From assembly GCF_002019665.1 (NCBI RefSeq), contig NZ_KV917375.1, forward strand, positions 1,741,175 through 1,805,174: a stretch of 64,000 nt of DNA. Reading direction: 5' to 3'. Below are positions 8,317 through 16,915 of this stretch, in pieces (position 1 is the first letter of the stretch; every line of letters begins with the position of its first letter). Under the pieces are notes generated by a model, which saw nothing but the letters and a program-made list of their open reading frames with translations, was not told where the DNA came from and made no database searches. The translations under genes and the position numbers were made by a program. Origin of the DNA: Sutcliffiella halmapala. Its GTDB lineage: Bacteria; Bacillota; Bacilli; Bacillales; Bacillaceae_I.

Positions 8317-8488
8317 CCCTGATGATTGTAGTGCAAGGCGTGAGACTCCTGCGGAAGGCAGCGAGTTTCGGGAGACCCCGCAGGCGCTTTTACGCCGAGG
8401 AGGAGGCTCCCGAACCGCCCGCGGAAAGCGAATGCCTGGCACGGAAATCATCAGGGAGTTTAAAGGTGACATCGTATTTTCAGGGTAG
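8317..8488. repeat. Intergenic palindromic repeat, long copy
   Basis: A 140-bp core (8317-8456) has perfect 11-bp inverted ends CCCTGATGATT / AATCATCAGGG, and a GC-rich interior that can fold (GACTCCTGCGG, GGAGACCCCGC, GAGGAGGCTCCCG). A 3' tail is shared with the copy at 8146. A relative in the opposite orientation occurs at 49313-49438. This is the kind of dispersed palindromic element seen in many Bacillus genomes. It is non-coding, and the open frame across it is a composition artefact. Confidence 0.8.
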
Positions 8489-8508
8489 CTTCAAAATAGA
8501 AGGAAGGG

Positions 8509-9420
8509 ATGAAAAAAAGCGTGAAAAAAATAAAGGTTGGAATTATCGGGTCAGGAAATATTGGGACCGACTTAATGATTAAACTTCACCGCTCTAAAGT
8601 GTTGGAAATGACAACAATGATCGGGATAGATTCACAATCAGATGGATTACGTCGCGCTAAGGCGTATGGCCATCACATTATAATGAATGGAATAGAGGGC
8701 TTTCTTGAACGACAAGATCTAGCAGATATTTTGTTTGATGCTACATCGGCAAAAGCTCACCTACATCATGCAGAGGCGTTGGAGGGAACGGGAAAACACA
8801 TACTCGATTTAACTCCGGCTGCCGTAGGACCATTTGTTGTCCCCACGGTAAATTTAAAAAATCACATCGATGCGCCCATTGTAAATATGATTACATGTGG
8901 TGGTCAGGCAACTATTCCAATTGTCCATGCTGTGAATCAAATTTGTGATGTAGAATACGCTGAGATTGTAGCAACAATTGCAAGTAAAAGTGCAGGCCCT
9001 GGGACCCGTGCTAATATTGATGAATTTACGACAACAACTGCACGTGCTATTGAAAAAATAGGAGGTGCAAAAAGAGGGAAGGCAATCATCATTCTGAATC
9101 CCGCAGAGCCTCCAATTATTATGCGAGATACGGTCTATTGCCTTGTGAAAGATGTAAATGGAAAAGAAGCGCAAATCATTCAATCTATCAAAAAGCGAGT
9201 AGAAGAAATTCAACAATATGTTCCTGGATACAGACTAAGAACAGATCCAATTTTTGATGGTAATAAACTAAGTGTTTTCCTTGAAGTAGAGGGTGCTGGA
9301 GATTATCTCCCTTCCTATTCTGGAAACCTCGATATTATGACAGCTGCGGCAGTGAAAGTCGCGGAAGAAAAGGCAAAACGGTTAATAGGTGAAATGAGCC
9401 GAACGATAAAAGCTACATGA
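8509..9420 (+). CDS. mhpF: Acetaldehyde dehydrogenase (acetylating)
   Basis: 303-aa CoA-acylating acetaldehyde dehydrogenase (MhpF/DmpF/BphJ family) that turns acetaldehyde, NAD+ and CoA into acetyl-CoA. An N-terminal Rossmann motif ([12 protein letters not shown]) and the catalytic Cys in [12 protein letters not shown] are clear, and [14 protein letters not shown] is typical of the family. GAAGGAAGGG sits directly before ATG 8509; GTG 8521 is a less likely start. In this family the enzyme forms a channelling complex with the aldolase, whose gene follows 13 bases downstream. The length is normal. Confidence 0.95.
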   Translation: MKKSVKKIKVGIIGSGNIGTDLMIKLHRSKVLEMTTMIGIDSQSDGLRRAKAYGHHIIMNGIEGFLERQDLADILFDATSAKAHLHHAEALEGTGKHILDLTPAAVGPFVVPTVNLKNHIDAPIVNMITCGGQATIPIVHAVNQICDVEYAEIVATIASKSAGPGTRANIDEFTTTTARAIEKIGGAKRGKAIIILNPAEPPIIMRDTVYCLVKDVNGKEAQIIQSIKKRVEEIQQYVPGYRLRTDPIFDGNKLSVFLEVEGAGDYLPSYSGNLDIMTAAAVKVAEEKAKRLIGEMSRTIKAT

Positions 9421-9433
9421 AAGGCGGGGTAGC

Positions 9434-10450
9434 GTGTCAGAGCGCGATTTATGGATCACGGAAGTAGCATTAAGAGATGGTAGTCATGCCATTAGTCACC
9501 AATATACGATAGAACAAGTAGAGTTAGTAGCAAGAGAATTAGATAAAGCAAATGTTCCTTATATCGAAGTTGCACATGGAGATGGACTCGGTGGATCCTC
9601 CTTACAATATGGACTTTCACTTACAAATGAAATGGATTTGATAAGTGCCGCAGTCAATGTTGTACACCAAGCGAAGATTGCTGTTTTATTATTACCTGGA
9701 ATCGGAACAGTTGAACATTTAAAAGAAGCCGCGACTCGTGGTGCGAAGGTTGCAAGAATTGCGACACATGTTACAGAAGCAGATGTTTCGAAGCAACATC
9801 TCACATACGCGAAAGAAATAGGAATGGAAACGGTTGGATTTCTCATGATGTCCCATATGGCATCTGTAGAAAAGTTAGTAGAACAAGCAAATTTAATGGA
9901 GAGCTATGGAGCGGACACTGTATATGTGGTAGATTCTGCTGGAGCGCTTCTGCCCTATCAAGTTAGAGAAAGAATCCGTAGTTTACGCCAAAGCTTAGAT
10001 GTTCCAATCGGTTTTCACGCACATAATAATCTGTCTTTAGCTATGGCTAATTCGTTAATCGCTATAGAAGAAGGGGCTACTAGAATCGATGGAAGTGTTC
10101 GGTGTTTAGGAGCGGGGGCTGGGAATACACAGACGGAAGTTCTGGTAGCAGTCTTAGATAGATTAAATAAAAAAACTGGAATTGATGTGTATAAATTGAT
10201 GGATGTAGCAGAAGAAATAGTTGCTCCTATTCTAAAAAAGCCACAAGAGATTACAAGAGAAAGCTTACTTCTCGGCTATGCAGGAGTATATTCTAGCTTT
10301 TTAATTCATGCAAACCGCGCTGCAAAACAATTTCAGATAGATGCAAAAGACATTTTAATAGAATTAGGCAAGCGTAAGGTAGTAGGTGGCCAAGAAGACA
10401 TGATAGTCGATGTAGCAGCTGAAATTGCTCAAAAAAGAGTAAACGTTTAA
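9434..10450 (+). CDS. mhpE: 4-hydroxy-2-oxovalerate aldolase
   Basis: 338-aa class II pyruvate aldolase (DmpG/MhpE/BphI family) that splits 4-hydroxy-2-oxovalerate into pyruvate and acetaldehyde. The HMGL-like barrel begins VALRDGSHAISHQYT, with the metal Asp. IGFHAHNNLSLAMANS supplies the two metal His residues, and DGSVRCLGAGAGN follows. The C-terminal domain is the part that docks with acetaldehyde dehydrogenase. GTG 9434 follows AAGGCGGGG. It is paired with the upstream mhpF gene, as in other meta-cleavage operons. Confidence 0.95.
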   Translation: MSERDLWITEVALRDGSHAISHQYTIEQVELVARELDKANVPYIEVAHGDGLGGSSLQYGLSLTNEMDLISAAVNVVHQAKIAVLLLPGIGTVEHLKEAATRGAKVARIATHVTEADVSKQHLTYAKEIGMETVGFLMMSHMASVEKLVEQANLMESYGADTVYVVDSAGALLPYQVRERIRSLRQSLDVPIGFHAHNNLSLAMANSLIAIEEGATRIDGSVRCLGAGAGNTQTEVLVAVLDRLNKKTGIDVYKLMDVAEEIVAPILKKPQEITRESLLLGYAGVYSSFLIHANRAAKQFQIDAKDILIELGKRKVVGGQEDMIVDVAAEIAQKRVNV

Positions 10451-10466
10451 AGGAGGTAAGTTAATA

Positions 10467-11240
10467 GTGGATTTGTTACAAATAGCTAAGCAGGTTGCAC
10501 AGCATCAACAAAAGGGTCAAGAGATGGATAAAATAACGTTGTCCCATCCAAAAATGAATACGGATCATGCATATGAAATCCAAAAACTAAGTATGGAGCA
10601 AGCAATCGAAAATGGAGATCGATTAATTGGCTGGAAAATGGGTCTTACAAGCAAAGCAAAGCAACTTTCTGTAGGAGTAGAAGAAGCAATATACGGTAGA
10701 CTTACTTCCTCTATGGAATTAACGGAGTCAACATTGCATGTCGGACCGCTAATTCATCCGAGAGTAGAACCGGAATTCGCCTTTGTACTTAACCGAGAAT
10801 TAAAAGGAGAACATATTACTGTTCGAGATGTGTGGATGGCAACAGAATGTATTTTTCCTGCAATAGAAGTAATCGATAGTAGATATCGAAATTTTTCTTT
10901 CACTTTAGAGGATGTTATTGCCGATAATGCTTCTTCCTCCAAGTTTATTTTAGGTAATCAGGCATTTTCTCCTTATTTTACTTCATGGGATACTGTCGAA
11001 GTGAAAATGCGCCGTAATGGAGAAGTTGTTCAGTCAGGGGTCGGTGCAGCTGTTTTAGATCATCCTGTAAAGTCGATTGTCGAACTCGTCAAAATGTTAA
11101 ATAAAGAGGGTCTTTCTGTACAACCTGGCATGGTCGTTTTGGCCGGTGGGATTACAGAAGCAATTAATGTCTACGCTGGAGATGTAATAGAAGTTCACTA
11201 TGATAAATTAGGAACGCTCAAGCTGCACATTGAACAGTAG
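10467..11240 (+). CDS. 4-oxalocrotonate decarboxylase
   Basis: 257-aa paralogue of the hydratase at 7333. It has the XylI-type signature RYRNFSFTLEDVIADNASSS and begins the conserved core with GWKMGLTSKAKQ, so it is assigned as the Mg-dependent 4-oxalocrotonate decarboxylase producing 2-oxopent-4-enoate. AAAGGAGG and GTG 10467 give a strong start. The aldolase lies 16 bases upstream and the tautomerase 16 bases downstream. The split of roles between this gene and the one at 7333 rests on motif memory, and a swap cannot be fully excluded. Confidence 0.85.
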   Translation: MDLLQIAKQVAQHQQKGQEMDKITLSHPKMNTDHAYEIQKLSMEQAIENGDRLIGWKMGLTSKAKQLSVGVEEAIYGRLTSSMELTESTLHVGPLIHPRVEPEFAFVLNRELKGEHITVRDVWMATECIFPAIEVIDSRYRNFSFTLEDVIADNASSSKFILGNQAFSPYFTSWDTVEVKMRRNGEVVQSGVGAAVLDHPVKSIVELVKMLNKEGLSVQPGMVVLAGGITEAINVYAGDVIEVHYDKLGTLKLHIEQ

Positions 11241-11256
11241 ACAGGAGGTAAGTTTC

Positions 11257-11448
11257 ATGCCAATCGCTCATATTCACCTTTTAGAAGGGAGAAGTAGCGA
11301 AAAAAAGCAAGTGTTAATTAAAAATGTAACGGCAGCAATAAGTAAAAGTCTCGATACTTCTCCGGAAAAAGTAAGAGTATTACTATTGGAAATCCCGAAA
11401 GAGAATTGGGGAACTGCTGGTAAAACAAAGGCGGAAAGCGAAATTTAA
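11257..11448 (+). CDS. 4-oxalocrotonate tautomerase family protein
   Basis: 63-aa tautomerase that interconverts enol and keto forms of oxalocrotonate. After Met removal the N-terminal Pro (MPIAHIHLLEGRS) is the catalytic base. The conserved RVLLLEIPKENWGTAG block places the second-half residues. AGGAGG lies eight bases before ATG 11257; an upstream in-frame Met would hide the proline and is wrong. The size is that of the hexameric 4-OT subfamily. It sits between the decarboxylase and FAD synthetase genes. Confidence 0.93.
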   Translation: MPIAHIHLLEGRSSEKKQVLIKNVTAAISKSLDTSPEKVRVLLLEIPKENWGTAGKTKAESEI

Positions 11449-11475
11449 TAGAGCTTGAAGCTTGGAGGTTAGTAG

Positions 11476-12006
11476 ATGCAGATACACAAAGCCGAGAGCA
11501 TTAAATTGCCTAAATCCATTGTTACTATAGGAGCGTTTGATGGTGTTCATCGAGGACACCAAACGCTTATTAAGGAAATCGTACAAAAGGGACGTCGTTT
11601 TAATCTTCCAAGTGTTGTTTATACCTTTGATCCTCCCCCAAGAGTGTACTTTCAAAATGCCCATATTCTAACGCCAATACATGAAAAAATCAGAAGGATA
11701 CAAGGATTAGGAATTGATCATTGTATAGTTGCTTCATTCAATGAAGACTATCTGCAAAAAAGTGCTGCACAGTTTATTCAGGAATTGAAGTTGTTAAATC
11801 CAATTCTAATTGTCGTTGGAAGTGGATTTCGTTTTGGGAAAAAGCGGACTGGTGATATACACCTTCTAAAGGAGCATTTTCAAGTGAAGGTGATAGAACC
11901 TTTCTATTGTTCTGCTGGGGAAGTTATTTCTTCTACAAGAATTAGAGAGTTAGTAGTGAACGGGGAAAATAAACGAGCATTTTCTTTACTAGGTTGGCCA
12001 GTGTAA
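11476..12006 (+). CDS. Stand-alone FAD synthetase (FMN adenylyltransferase domain)
   Basis: 176-aa protein with only the adenylyltransferase half of bacterial RibF. The N-terminal ATP motif TIGAFDGVHRGHQTLI is present, followed by VGSGFRFGKKRTGD and, near the end, the ISSTRIRELV signature. The riboflavin kinase domain (another ~130 residues in RibF) is absent: the reading frame stops after GWPV. It would convert FMN to FAD, feeding the reductase/monooxygenase pair at the head of the operon. The Geobacillus anthranilate cluster carries a bifunctional RibF-type gene for the same purpose. TTGGAGG precedes ATG 11476. Confidence 0.9.
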   Translation: MQIHKAESIKLPKSIVTIGAFDGVHRGHQTLIKEIVQKGRRFNLPSVVYTFDPPPRVYFQNAHILTPIHEKIRRIQGLGIDHCIVASFNEDYLQKSAAQFIQELKLLNPILIVVGSGFRFGKKRTGDIHLLKEHFQVKVIEPFYCSAGEVISSTRIRELVVNGENKRAFSLLGWPV

Positions 12007-12057
12007 TAGAACCTATCTAACACATATGCTCGTAATTGGAATTTTAGGGGGAGTACG

Positions 12058-13065
12058 ATGAAAAAGATGAAACGCAACTTATCGTTAGTATTGGTTATAT
12101 CACTACTGTTAATTGTGGCTGCCTGTGGAGGAAGTCAATCAAGTGGAGATGGAGCAGATAAATCATATACGTTTAAACTAGCACATATTACACCAACCTC
12201 ACATATGTGGCATATAGCTTCTGAAAAATTTGCAGAAGAGCTGGAAAGTAAATCTGACGGAAGAATGAAAGTGGAGATTTACCCAGCTAGTCAATTAGGA
12301 ACCGAAGCAGATATGGTTCAACAAATTGAAGCGGGATCAATTGATTTTGGATTAATCACTGCAGCATACATGAGCTCCCGTTCTCCTTCTTTTGCAGCAT
12401 GGTTTATGCCTTATGCGTTCAAGGACATTAACGCAGCACATGAGGCAAGAACAACTGATGTTGCAAAAAAGATTCTAGGCACATTAGATGAGCAAGGTCT
12501 AATTGGACTAGATTATTTATTTGCCGGTCAACGAGTGATGCTTTTTAAAGATAAAGAAGTATTAACACCAGAAGATATGTCTGGACTAAAGCTTCGAGTA
12601 ACGCCAAGTCCCCCAATGCAAGATTTTTACCGCTCTGCAGGAGCATCACCTGAAGGCTTACCCCTTCCAGAAGTGTATGCAGCTGTTCAAACTGGTGTAA
12701 TTGATGGAATGGATATGGATTTAGATGCAGCGATTACGAATAAATATTTTGAAGTAGTGGACTATGGTGCTGTAACAAATCACATGGTATGGCCAGCTGT
12801 TGTGACAGTGAATAAGTCTACCTTTGAAGGTATGCCAGAAGCAGATCAAAAAATAATTCGTGAAGCATTAGCGGTAGCGACAGATTTTGCAGTGTCTACG
12901 CGTTCTGCTCAAGAGGAAGAATTCAGAACAACCTTAAGCGATAATGGAATGAAAATCTATGATATTCCTGCATCCGTTTTCGCTGATCAAATAGCTGCGT
13001 TTGATGAAAAGTATAAAGAGTTAGACCCACTTATCAAGGAATTTATCGAAACATTCAGAAAGTAA
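12058..13065 (+). CDS. dctP: TRAP transporter substrate-binding lipoprotein (DctP family)
   Basis: 335-aa extracytoplasmic solute receptor. A lipoprotein signal peptide ends in IVAACGG, so Cys near residue 22 anchors it to the membrane. The body has the DctP fold with YPASQLGTEADMVQQI, the carboxylate-binding Arg region LRVTPSPPM and MDMDLDAAITNKY. GGGGGAG precedes ATG 12058. It delivers substrate to the DctQM permease encoded next. Given the operon, anthranilate or a related aromatic acid is the likely ligand; the sequence does not prove this. Confidence 0.93.
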   Translation: MKKMKRNLSLVLVISLLLIVAACGGSQSSGDGADKSYTFKLAHITPTSHMWHIASEKFAEELESKSDGRMKVEIYPASQLGTEADMVQQIEAGSIDFGLITAAYMSSRSPSFAAWFMPYAFKDINAAHEARTTDVAKKILGTLDEQGLIGLDYLFAGQRVMLFKDKEVLTPEDMSGLKLRVTPSPPMQDFYRSAGASPEGLPLPEVYAAVQTGVIDGMDMDLDAAITNKYFEVVDYGAVTNHMVWPAVVTVNKSTFEGMPEADQKIIREALAVATDFAVSTRSAQEEEFRTTLSDNGMKIYDIPASVFADQIAAFDEKYKELDPLIKEFIETFRK

Positions 13066-13099
13066 ATTGTGTTTGATTAGGAAGGGGGAAGACAAACGG

Positions 13100-13579
13100 A
13101 TGAATAAAATCAGCGATACAATTGCCGAGGTAGAAAAGTATTTAGGAGCATTTTTAATGCTTTGTATGGTGGTTATTGTTATAGTTGCTGTTGCGTTCCG
13201 ATACTTCCTTAACTCCCCCTTATCATGGGCAGGGGAAGTATCAATTTTTCTATTAATATGGACTAGTTTTATTGGAGGAAGTTTGGGGTTGAAATATAAG
13301 TCCCAAGCTTCTGTCACATTTTTATTAGATTTTGTTTCTGAACGAGTAAAAAAAAGTTTAATTATTCTAGGACATATTAGTATGCTTGGGTTCTTATTTA
13401 TCATTTTGTACTTTAGTTATAAGTGGATACTATCTCCCAATGTAGCCCTGCAAAAATCTAGTGCTATGTTGTTGCCGATGTGGATCCCTTTTAGCGCAGT
13501 ACCAATTGGCTTAACCTTTGCAACGATTCATATCATAACAAATCTACTAAACGTGATCCGAGAGGGGGAAACAAAATGA
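13100..13579 (+). CDS. dctQ: TRAP transporter small permease (DctQ family)
   Basis: About 159-aa, four-helix small subunit of a TRAP transporter. Hydrophobic segments fall near residues 15-35, 45-65, 85-105 and 125-148, with the family mark PLSWAGEVSIFLLIWTSFIG between the first two. ATG 13100 (AAGGGGG about 12 bases upstream) is preferred over an in-frame upstream start at 13067. The gene overlaps dctM by four bases (ATGA). Confidence 0.9.
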   Translation: MNKISDTIAEVEKYLGAFLMLCMVVIVIVAVAFRYFLNSPLSWAGEVSIFLLIWTSFIGGSLGLKYKSQASVTFLLDFVSERVKKSLIILGHISMLGFLFIILYFSYKWILSPNVALQKSSAMLLPMWIPFSAVPIGLTFATIHIITNLLNVIREGETK

Positions 13580-14856
13580 CGATTCTCGTAATCTTATTGT
13601 TTTTTGTATTCCTGCTCATTGGTATCCCAATTTCCATCGTTTTAGGAATGACAACAGTTCTATACTTTTTACTAGTAGGCAGCCCTGTGTTGCTTCAATC
13701 TACTCCAATGCGTTTGTTTTCGGGTCTAGAGAACTTTGGGCTATTAGCGATTCCCCTATTTATGCTAGCTGGTGAGCTGATGAATAGCGGAGGGATTACA
13801 ACGAGACTAGTAAAATTCTCAAAGGTATTAATAGGCCATGTTCGCGGGGGCTTAGCATATGTAACGATTATTTCTAATATGATTATTGCCTCCATTTTAG
13901 GTTCAGCTAATGCACAAGCAGCAATGATGAGTAAAGTAATGGTTCCAGAAATGGAAAAAGAGGGATATAATAAGGAATTCTCTGCTGCCCTTACTTTGGC
14001 ATCTTCCATTGTTGCTCCGATAATCCCTCCTAGTATGATTTTTATCATTTACGGTACACTCTCTGGAACCTCTATTGGTGGTTTATTTATGGCAGGTATT
14101 ATCCCAGGTATTATGTATGGAATCGGGTTTATAGGACTAATTGGTTATTTAGGCTACAAGTACAATTTCCCTAAAAGTGAGCGTGCTTCTATCAAAGAAG
14201 TGCTAAGGCATGCTTTGTATGTAATCCCTGCTCTCTCTGTACCATTTATTATTATTTTCGGTATTTTAAGTGGTGCATTTACACCAACAGAGTCAGCAGC
14301 TGTCGCTTGTTTAATTGCATTATTAGTTGGAACCTTCTTGTATAAAGAATTAAAATGGAAACATATTCCGAAGTTGCTGATTAATACGGTTGTGAGTACT
14401 GCGACGGTTACTTTTTTAATCGCAATGGCCAATATATTTGGTTGGATGATTGCTTTTGAACAAATACCACAAATGTTTGCGAATGGATTTTTATCCTTAT
14501 CAGATAATCCTTTAGTTTTCTTACTACTCGTCAATCTAATGTTACTATTACTTGGAGCGGTGCTAGACGGGATTGCAGCATTAATTATTCTCATTCCAGT
14601 ATTAATGCCTCTAGTAATTGCATTTAATATTGATCCTATTCATTTTGGGGTTATTATCTGTATTAACTTAACGATTGGTCTTTTAACTCCACCAGTTGGT
14701 ACAGGACTATTCATCGTATCCTCCATTACAGGAGTGAAAATTGAAAGACTAGTAAGAGCAACCACTCCTTTCTTAATAATGGGGATTTTTATTCTATTAA
14801 TCATCACTTATTGGTCAGATGCGGTATTAATTATCCCGAGAATGCTTGGTTTTTAA
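13576..14856 (+). CDS. dctM: TRAP transporter large permease (DctM family)
   Basis: 426-aa, about 12-helix sodium-coupled translocation subunit. It shows LLAIPLFMLAGELMNSGGIT, ASIVAPIIPPSMIFIIYG and LTPPVGTGLFIVSSITGV, all highly characteristic of DctM. It overlaps dctQ (ATGA), so translation is coupled. This is the last gene of the block: a strong terminator follows 25 bases after the stop. Confidence 0.95.
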   Translation: MTILVILLFFVFLLIGIPISIVLGMTTVLYFLLVGSPVLLQSTPMRLFSGLENFGLLAIPLFMLAGELMNSGGITTRLVKFSKVLIGHVRGGLAYVTIISNMIIASILGSANAQAAMMSKVMVPEMEKEGYNKEFSAALTLASSIVAPIIPPSMIFIIYGTLSGTSIGGLFMAGIIPGIMYGIGFIGLIGYLGYKYNFPKSERASIKEVLRHALYVIPALSVPFIIIFGILSGAFTPTESAAVACLIALLVGTFLYKELKWKHIPKLLINTVVSTATVTFLIAMANIFGWMIAFEQIPQMFANGFLSLSDNPLVFLLLVNLMLLLLGAVLDGIAALIILIPVLMPLVIAFNIDPIHFGVIICINLTIGLLTPPVGTGLFIVSSITGVKIERLVRATTPFLIMGIFILLIITYWSDAVLIIPRMLGF

Positions 14857-14880
14857 GGAAGTAGTAACTATGAAAATAGT

Positions 14881-14912
14881 AAAAAGCAGCGCTAACGATT
14901 CGCTGCTTTTTG
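14881..14912 (+). terminator. Terminator of the catabolic/TRAP block
   Basis: Perfect 11-bp stem AAAAAGCAGCG / CGCTGCTTTTT with a 9-base loop, ending in a T-run. It closes the gene block that starts near 927. Confidence 0.9.
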
Positions 14913-15063
14913 TATGTCGATTTTTTACTCAAATATCGTTCTTCCAACATCTCCACGCACAAAGATATTCCATAATTTTTGTTCAAAATACACGCTAATT
15001 TGTTACTAAATAAGTTATAATAGGAAAAAAATGCCGTGTGTAAAGGTGCATAAGGAGCAAAAG

Positions 15064-15339
15064 ATGGAAATAATTTATCAATTAATAGGTGGGATAGCAA
15101 ACGTTTTTATGATATTTTCAAAGAACGTTACGGAAGAAGTAATTGAAAAGAATATTGAACATTTAAAGCAATATGATTGGTTTACGAGATTTTTAGAAAA
15201 TGAAAGCTTTCAAAAGTTAATAAGCAAGGATCAAGATGTGCGATACATAATAGGAAAATTAAATCAGAAAAAACTACAAAAAAACCCGAATAAATATGAA
15301 CAAAAAATCTATCAAGCTTTAGAGAAAGCAAGAAATTAG
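15064..15339 (+). CDS. Small protein of unknown function
   Basis: 91-aa protein, not recognised. The N-terminus (IIYQLIGGIANVFMIF) is hydrophobic and could be an amphipathic or short membrane segment. The rest is charged and lysine-rich, with a predicted helical end (KYEQKIYQALEKARN). ATG 15064 follows AAGGAG; an upstream in-frame ATG at 15031 lacks a ribosome site. A TATAAT box (15016-15021) lies 43 bases upstream, with no clear -35. It is followed by an unrelated membrane-anchored gene in the same direction. Confidence 0.6.
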   Translation: MEIIYQLIGGIANVFMIFSKNVTEEVIEKNIEHLKQYDWFTRFLENESFQKLISKDQDVRYIIGKLNQKKLQKNPNKYEQKIYQALEKARN

Positions 15340-15377
15340 CAAATTATTTCACGTTAGTCAGGAGAATCAATTTAAAT

Positions 15378-16238
15378 ATGAAAGTAGTGGAAATTCTTCG
15401 TATTGGCATCATTATTCTTTTCCTAAGTTGGATAGGAAACACCGTTTATTTTGCAAGTCAGCAACTAGATGAGCCGATTGTGTTGCAGCATTTCTATGAA
15501 TTGCCACTTTCGGACGATTATTATTTTGAAATTTACTATATTACGAATAAAAATGATCCAGTAGATTTAAGTTTTGTTGAATTTCCCGAATTAGAAGAGC
15601 TCGACTATCGGCATTTGATAACGAGACATGGGCAAGTACGGGATGAGCAAAATTTTTCGCATCATTCTGTAAAAAGTATTGGTTTTCAAATTCAACATGA
15701 AGATATCACCAAGGGGAAATACGACGACATCGTCTTAACGGAAATGAGAACGTTTAAGCCTAATGGTGAAGTCAAGACTTATTCGATTGGAGAAATCAAG
15801 CTATATTCAGATAAGCGTGGGCCTTTCGAGATGCATTCTACTGGAAGCTCTAGTGACCACAATGGTTTTGATATGGTGAGAGCTACGGAAAGTATTACTA
15901 TTACTGATTTGAAATTTTCTTTCCTTGATAAGCTTGAAAATAGTATTCAATTATGGATGAATAAAGAAGAATTACAAATAATAGATTCCCAGATTGATTC
16001 TAGTTTATTTCCTAAGGTCTTAAATCAAGGGGACTGGCTCGAAGTCGAACATCGCTTTCAATTCACTGAAGGAAATTTCAATCGCTTCCACCATTATTAT
16101 TTAGCACCTACTTTATTAGGAAAAACAGCGGATGGAAAAGAGTTTGAGCATCAGTTGTCAATTCAATACCGCCCTTATATTTCGAAAAAAGAGTTACAGG
16201 AATTAATCAAAGTGGCTAGTGGTGATCAGGATGAATAG
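15378..16238 (+). CDS. Membrane-anchored protein of unknown function
   Basis: 286-aa protein with one N-terminal hydrophobic segment (IGIIILFLSWIGNTVYFA) and a large polar, probably extracellular domain rich in beta-strand patterns. I do not recognise the family. The ribosome site is modest (CAGGAGAATC, with ATG 15378 about 12 bases later). Its end overlaps the next gene by eight bases, so the two are probably translated together and may act together at the membrane. Confidence 0.65.
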   Translation: MKVVEILRIGIIILFLSWIGNTVYFASQQLDEPIVLQHFYELPLSDDYYFEIYYITNKNDPVDLSFVEFPELEELDYRHLITRHGQVRDEQNFSHHSVKSIGFQIQHEDITKGKYDDIVLTEMRTFKPNGEVKTYSIGEIKLYSDKRGPFEMHSTGSSSDHNGFDMVRATESITITDLKFSFLDKLENSIQLWMNKEELQIIDSQIDSSLFPKVLNQGDWLEVEHRFQFTEGNFNRFHHYYLAPTLLGKTADGKEFEHQLSIQYRPYISKKELQELIKVASGDQDE

Positions 16239-16776
16239 TGGGTTTAACAAAATAACATTGGGATTAGTCATCGTGCTAATTAATATAAATATTGGGTTTA
16301 TTAATTTACTACCAGATATCATCGGCTACATGATGATTGCTTCTGGGACATCTCAGCTTGGGTTGGAAAAAGCAAGGAATTGGGCTGTTTGGCTTGCTGT
16401 ACTTTCGCTACCTACCATCTTTAACCTGGGAATGAATTTAATTGATGCAATTCAATTTAGTCCAGCGTTTTTTGCAGAATCTATCTATATTGTTGTTTTA
16501 ACCATCTTTCATATTCTCCTCATTTTTGAATTGATGAAGGGATTCGTAGCAAAGGCCGAAGAAAAGGGGCTAGTAACGATAGTTGGGAGTACGAAAAAGA
16601 GAATCAACATTTATGCCACGGTCTCCTTGATTTATTTAATCACATTTCCATTTATCTTGAACTTGGAGGAGCTAGTGAGTATCACCGTTATCATACTAAT
16701 TAGTTTCGTCACCTTCTTCATGGAAATCATGATTATTCTATTAGTTCGTCAATACAGAAATATATTAGCAGCATAA
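16231..16776 (+). CDS. Integral membrane protein of unknown function
   Basis: 181-aa protein with about five hydrophobic segments, including LGLVIVLININIGFINLLPDI directly after the start, and segments near 50-70, 80-100, 125-145 and 150-172. The start is set at ATG 16231, where GGTGAT can pair with 16S rRNA; in-frame GTGs at 16219 and 16222 are alternatives. It overlaps the upstream gene by eight bases. A strong terminator follows, so the two or three genes from 15064 form a small unit. Family not recognised. Confidence 0.65.
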   Translation: MNSGFNKITLGLVIVLININIGFINLLPDIIGYMMIASGTSQLGLEKARNWAVWLAVLSLPTIFNLGMNLIDAIQFSPAFFAESIYIVVLTIFHILLIFELMKGFVAKAEEKGLVTIVGSTKKRINIYATVSLIYLITFPFILNLEELVSITVIILISFVTFFMEIMIILLVRQYRNILAA

Positions 16777-16780
16777 AAAA

Positions 16781-16811
16781 ACCGAGCCTTTTGTTGATGG
16801 CTCGGTTTTTT
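16781..16811 (+). terminator. Terminator after 16776
   Basis: ACCGAGCC / GGCTCGGT, 8-bp perfect stem, 10-base loop, then TTTTT. Confidence 0.9.
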
Positions 16812-16822
16812 CGTCTAATCTA

Positions 16823-16915
16823 TTAAAAAAACATAGAAGCTCCAGCTAGTAGGGTTGTAATTAGCATTACGCCAATCATTAGGTACACGATTACTTTTTG
16901 TGTTTTTCTGCTCAT
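16823..16915 (-). CDS. prli42: Prli42-like stressosome-associated membrane micro-protein
   Basis: 30-aa protein, MSRKTQKVIVYLMIGVMLI followed by TTLLAGASMFF: a short basic N-terminus and one membrane helix. It fits Prli42, the Listeria/Bacillus mini-protein that tethers the stressosome to the membrane. AGGAGTG lies nine bases upstream of the start. It is on the opposite strand to its neighbours, between a terminator and the mce gene. It is too short for most gene finders. I recognise it from the MSRKxQKVxVYxM pattern, not from an alignment. Confidence 0.8.
   Translation of the reverse strand: MSRKTQKVIVYLMIGVMLITTLLAGASMFF

Noticed and set aside
8265-8582. 105-codon open frame across the intergenic repeat before mhpF
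   Set aside because: It runs through the GC-rich repeat and into the start of mhpF in another frame, has no ribosome site and reads as low-complexity Arg/Glu/Pro.
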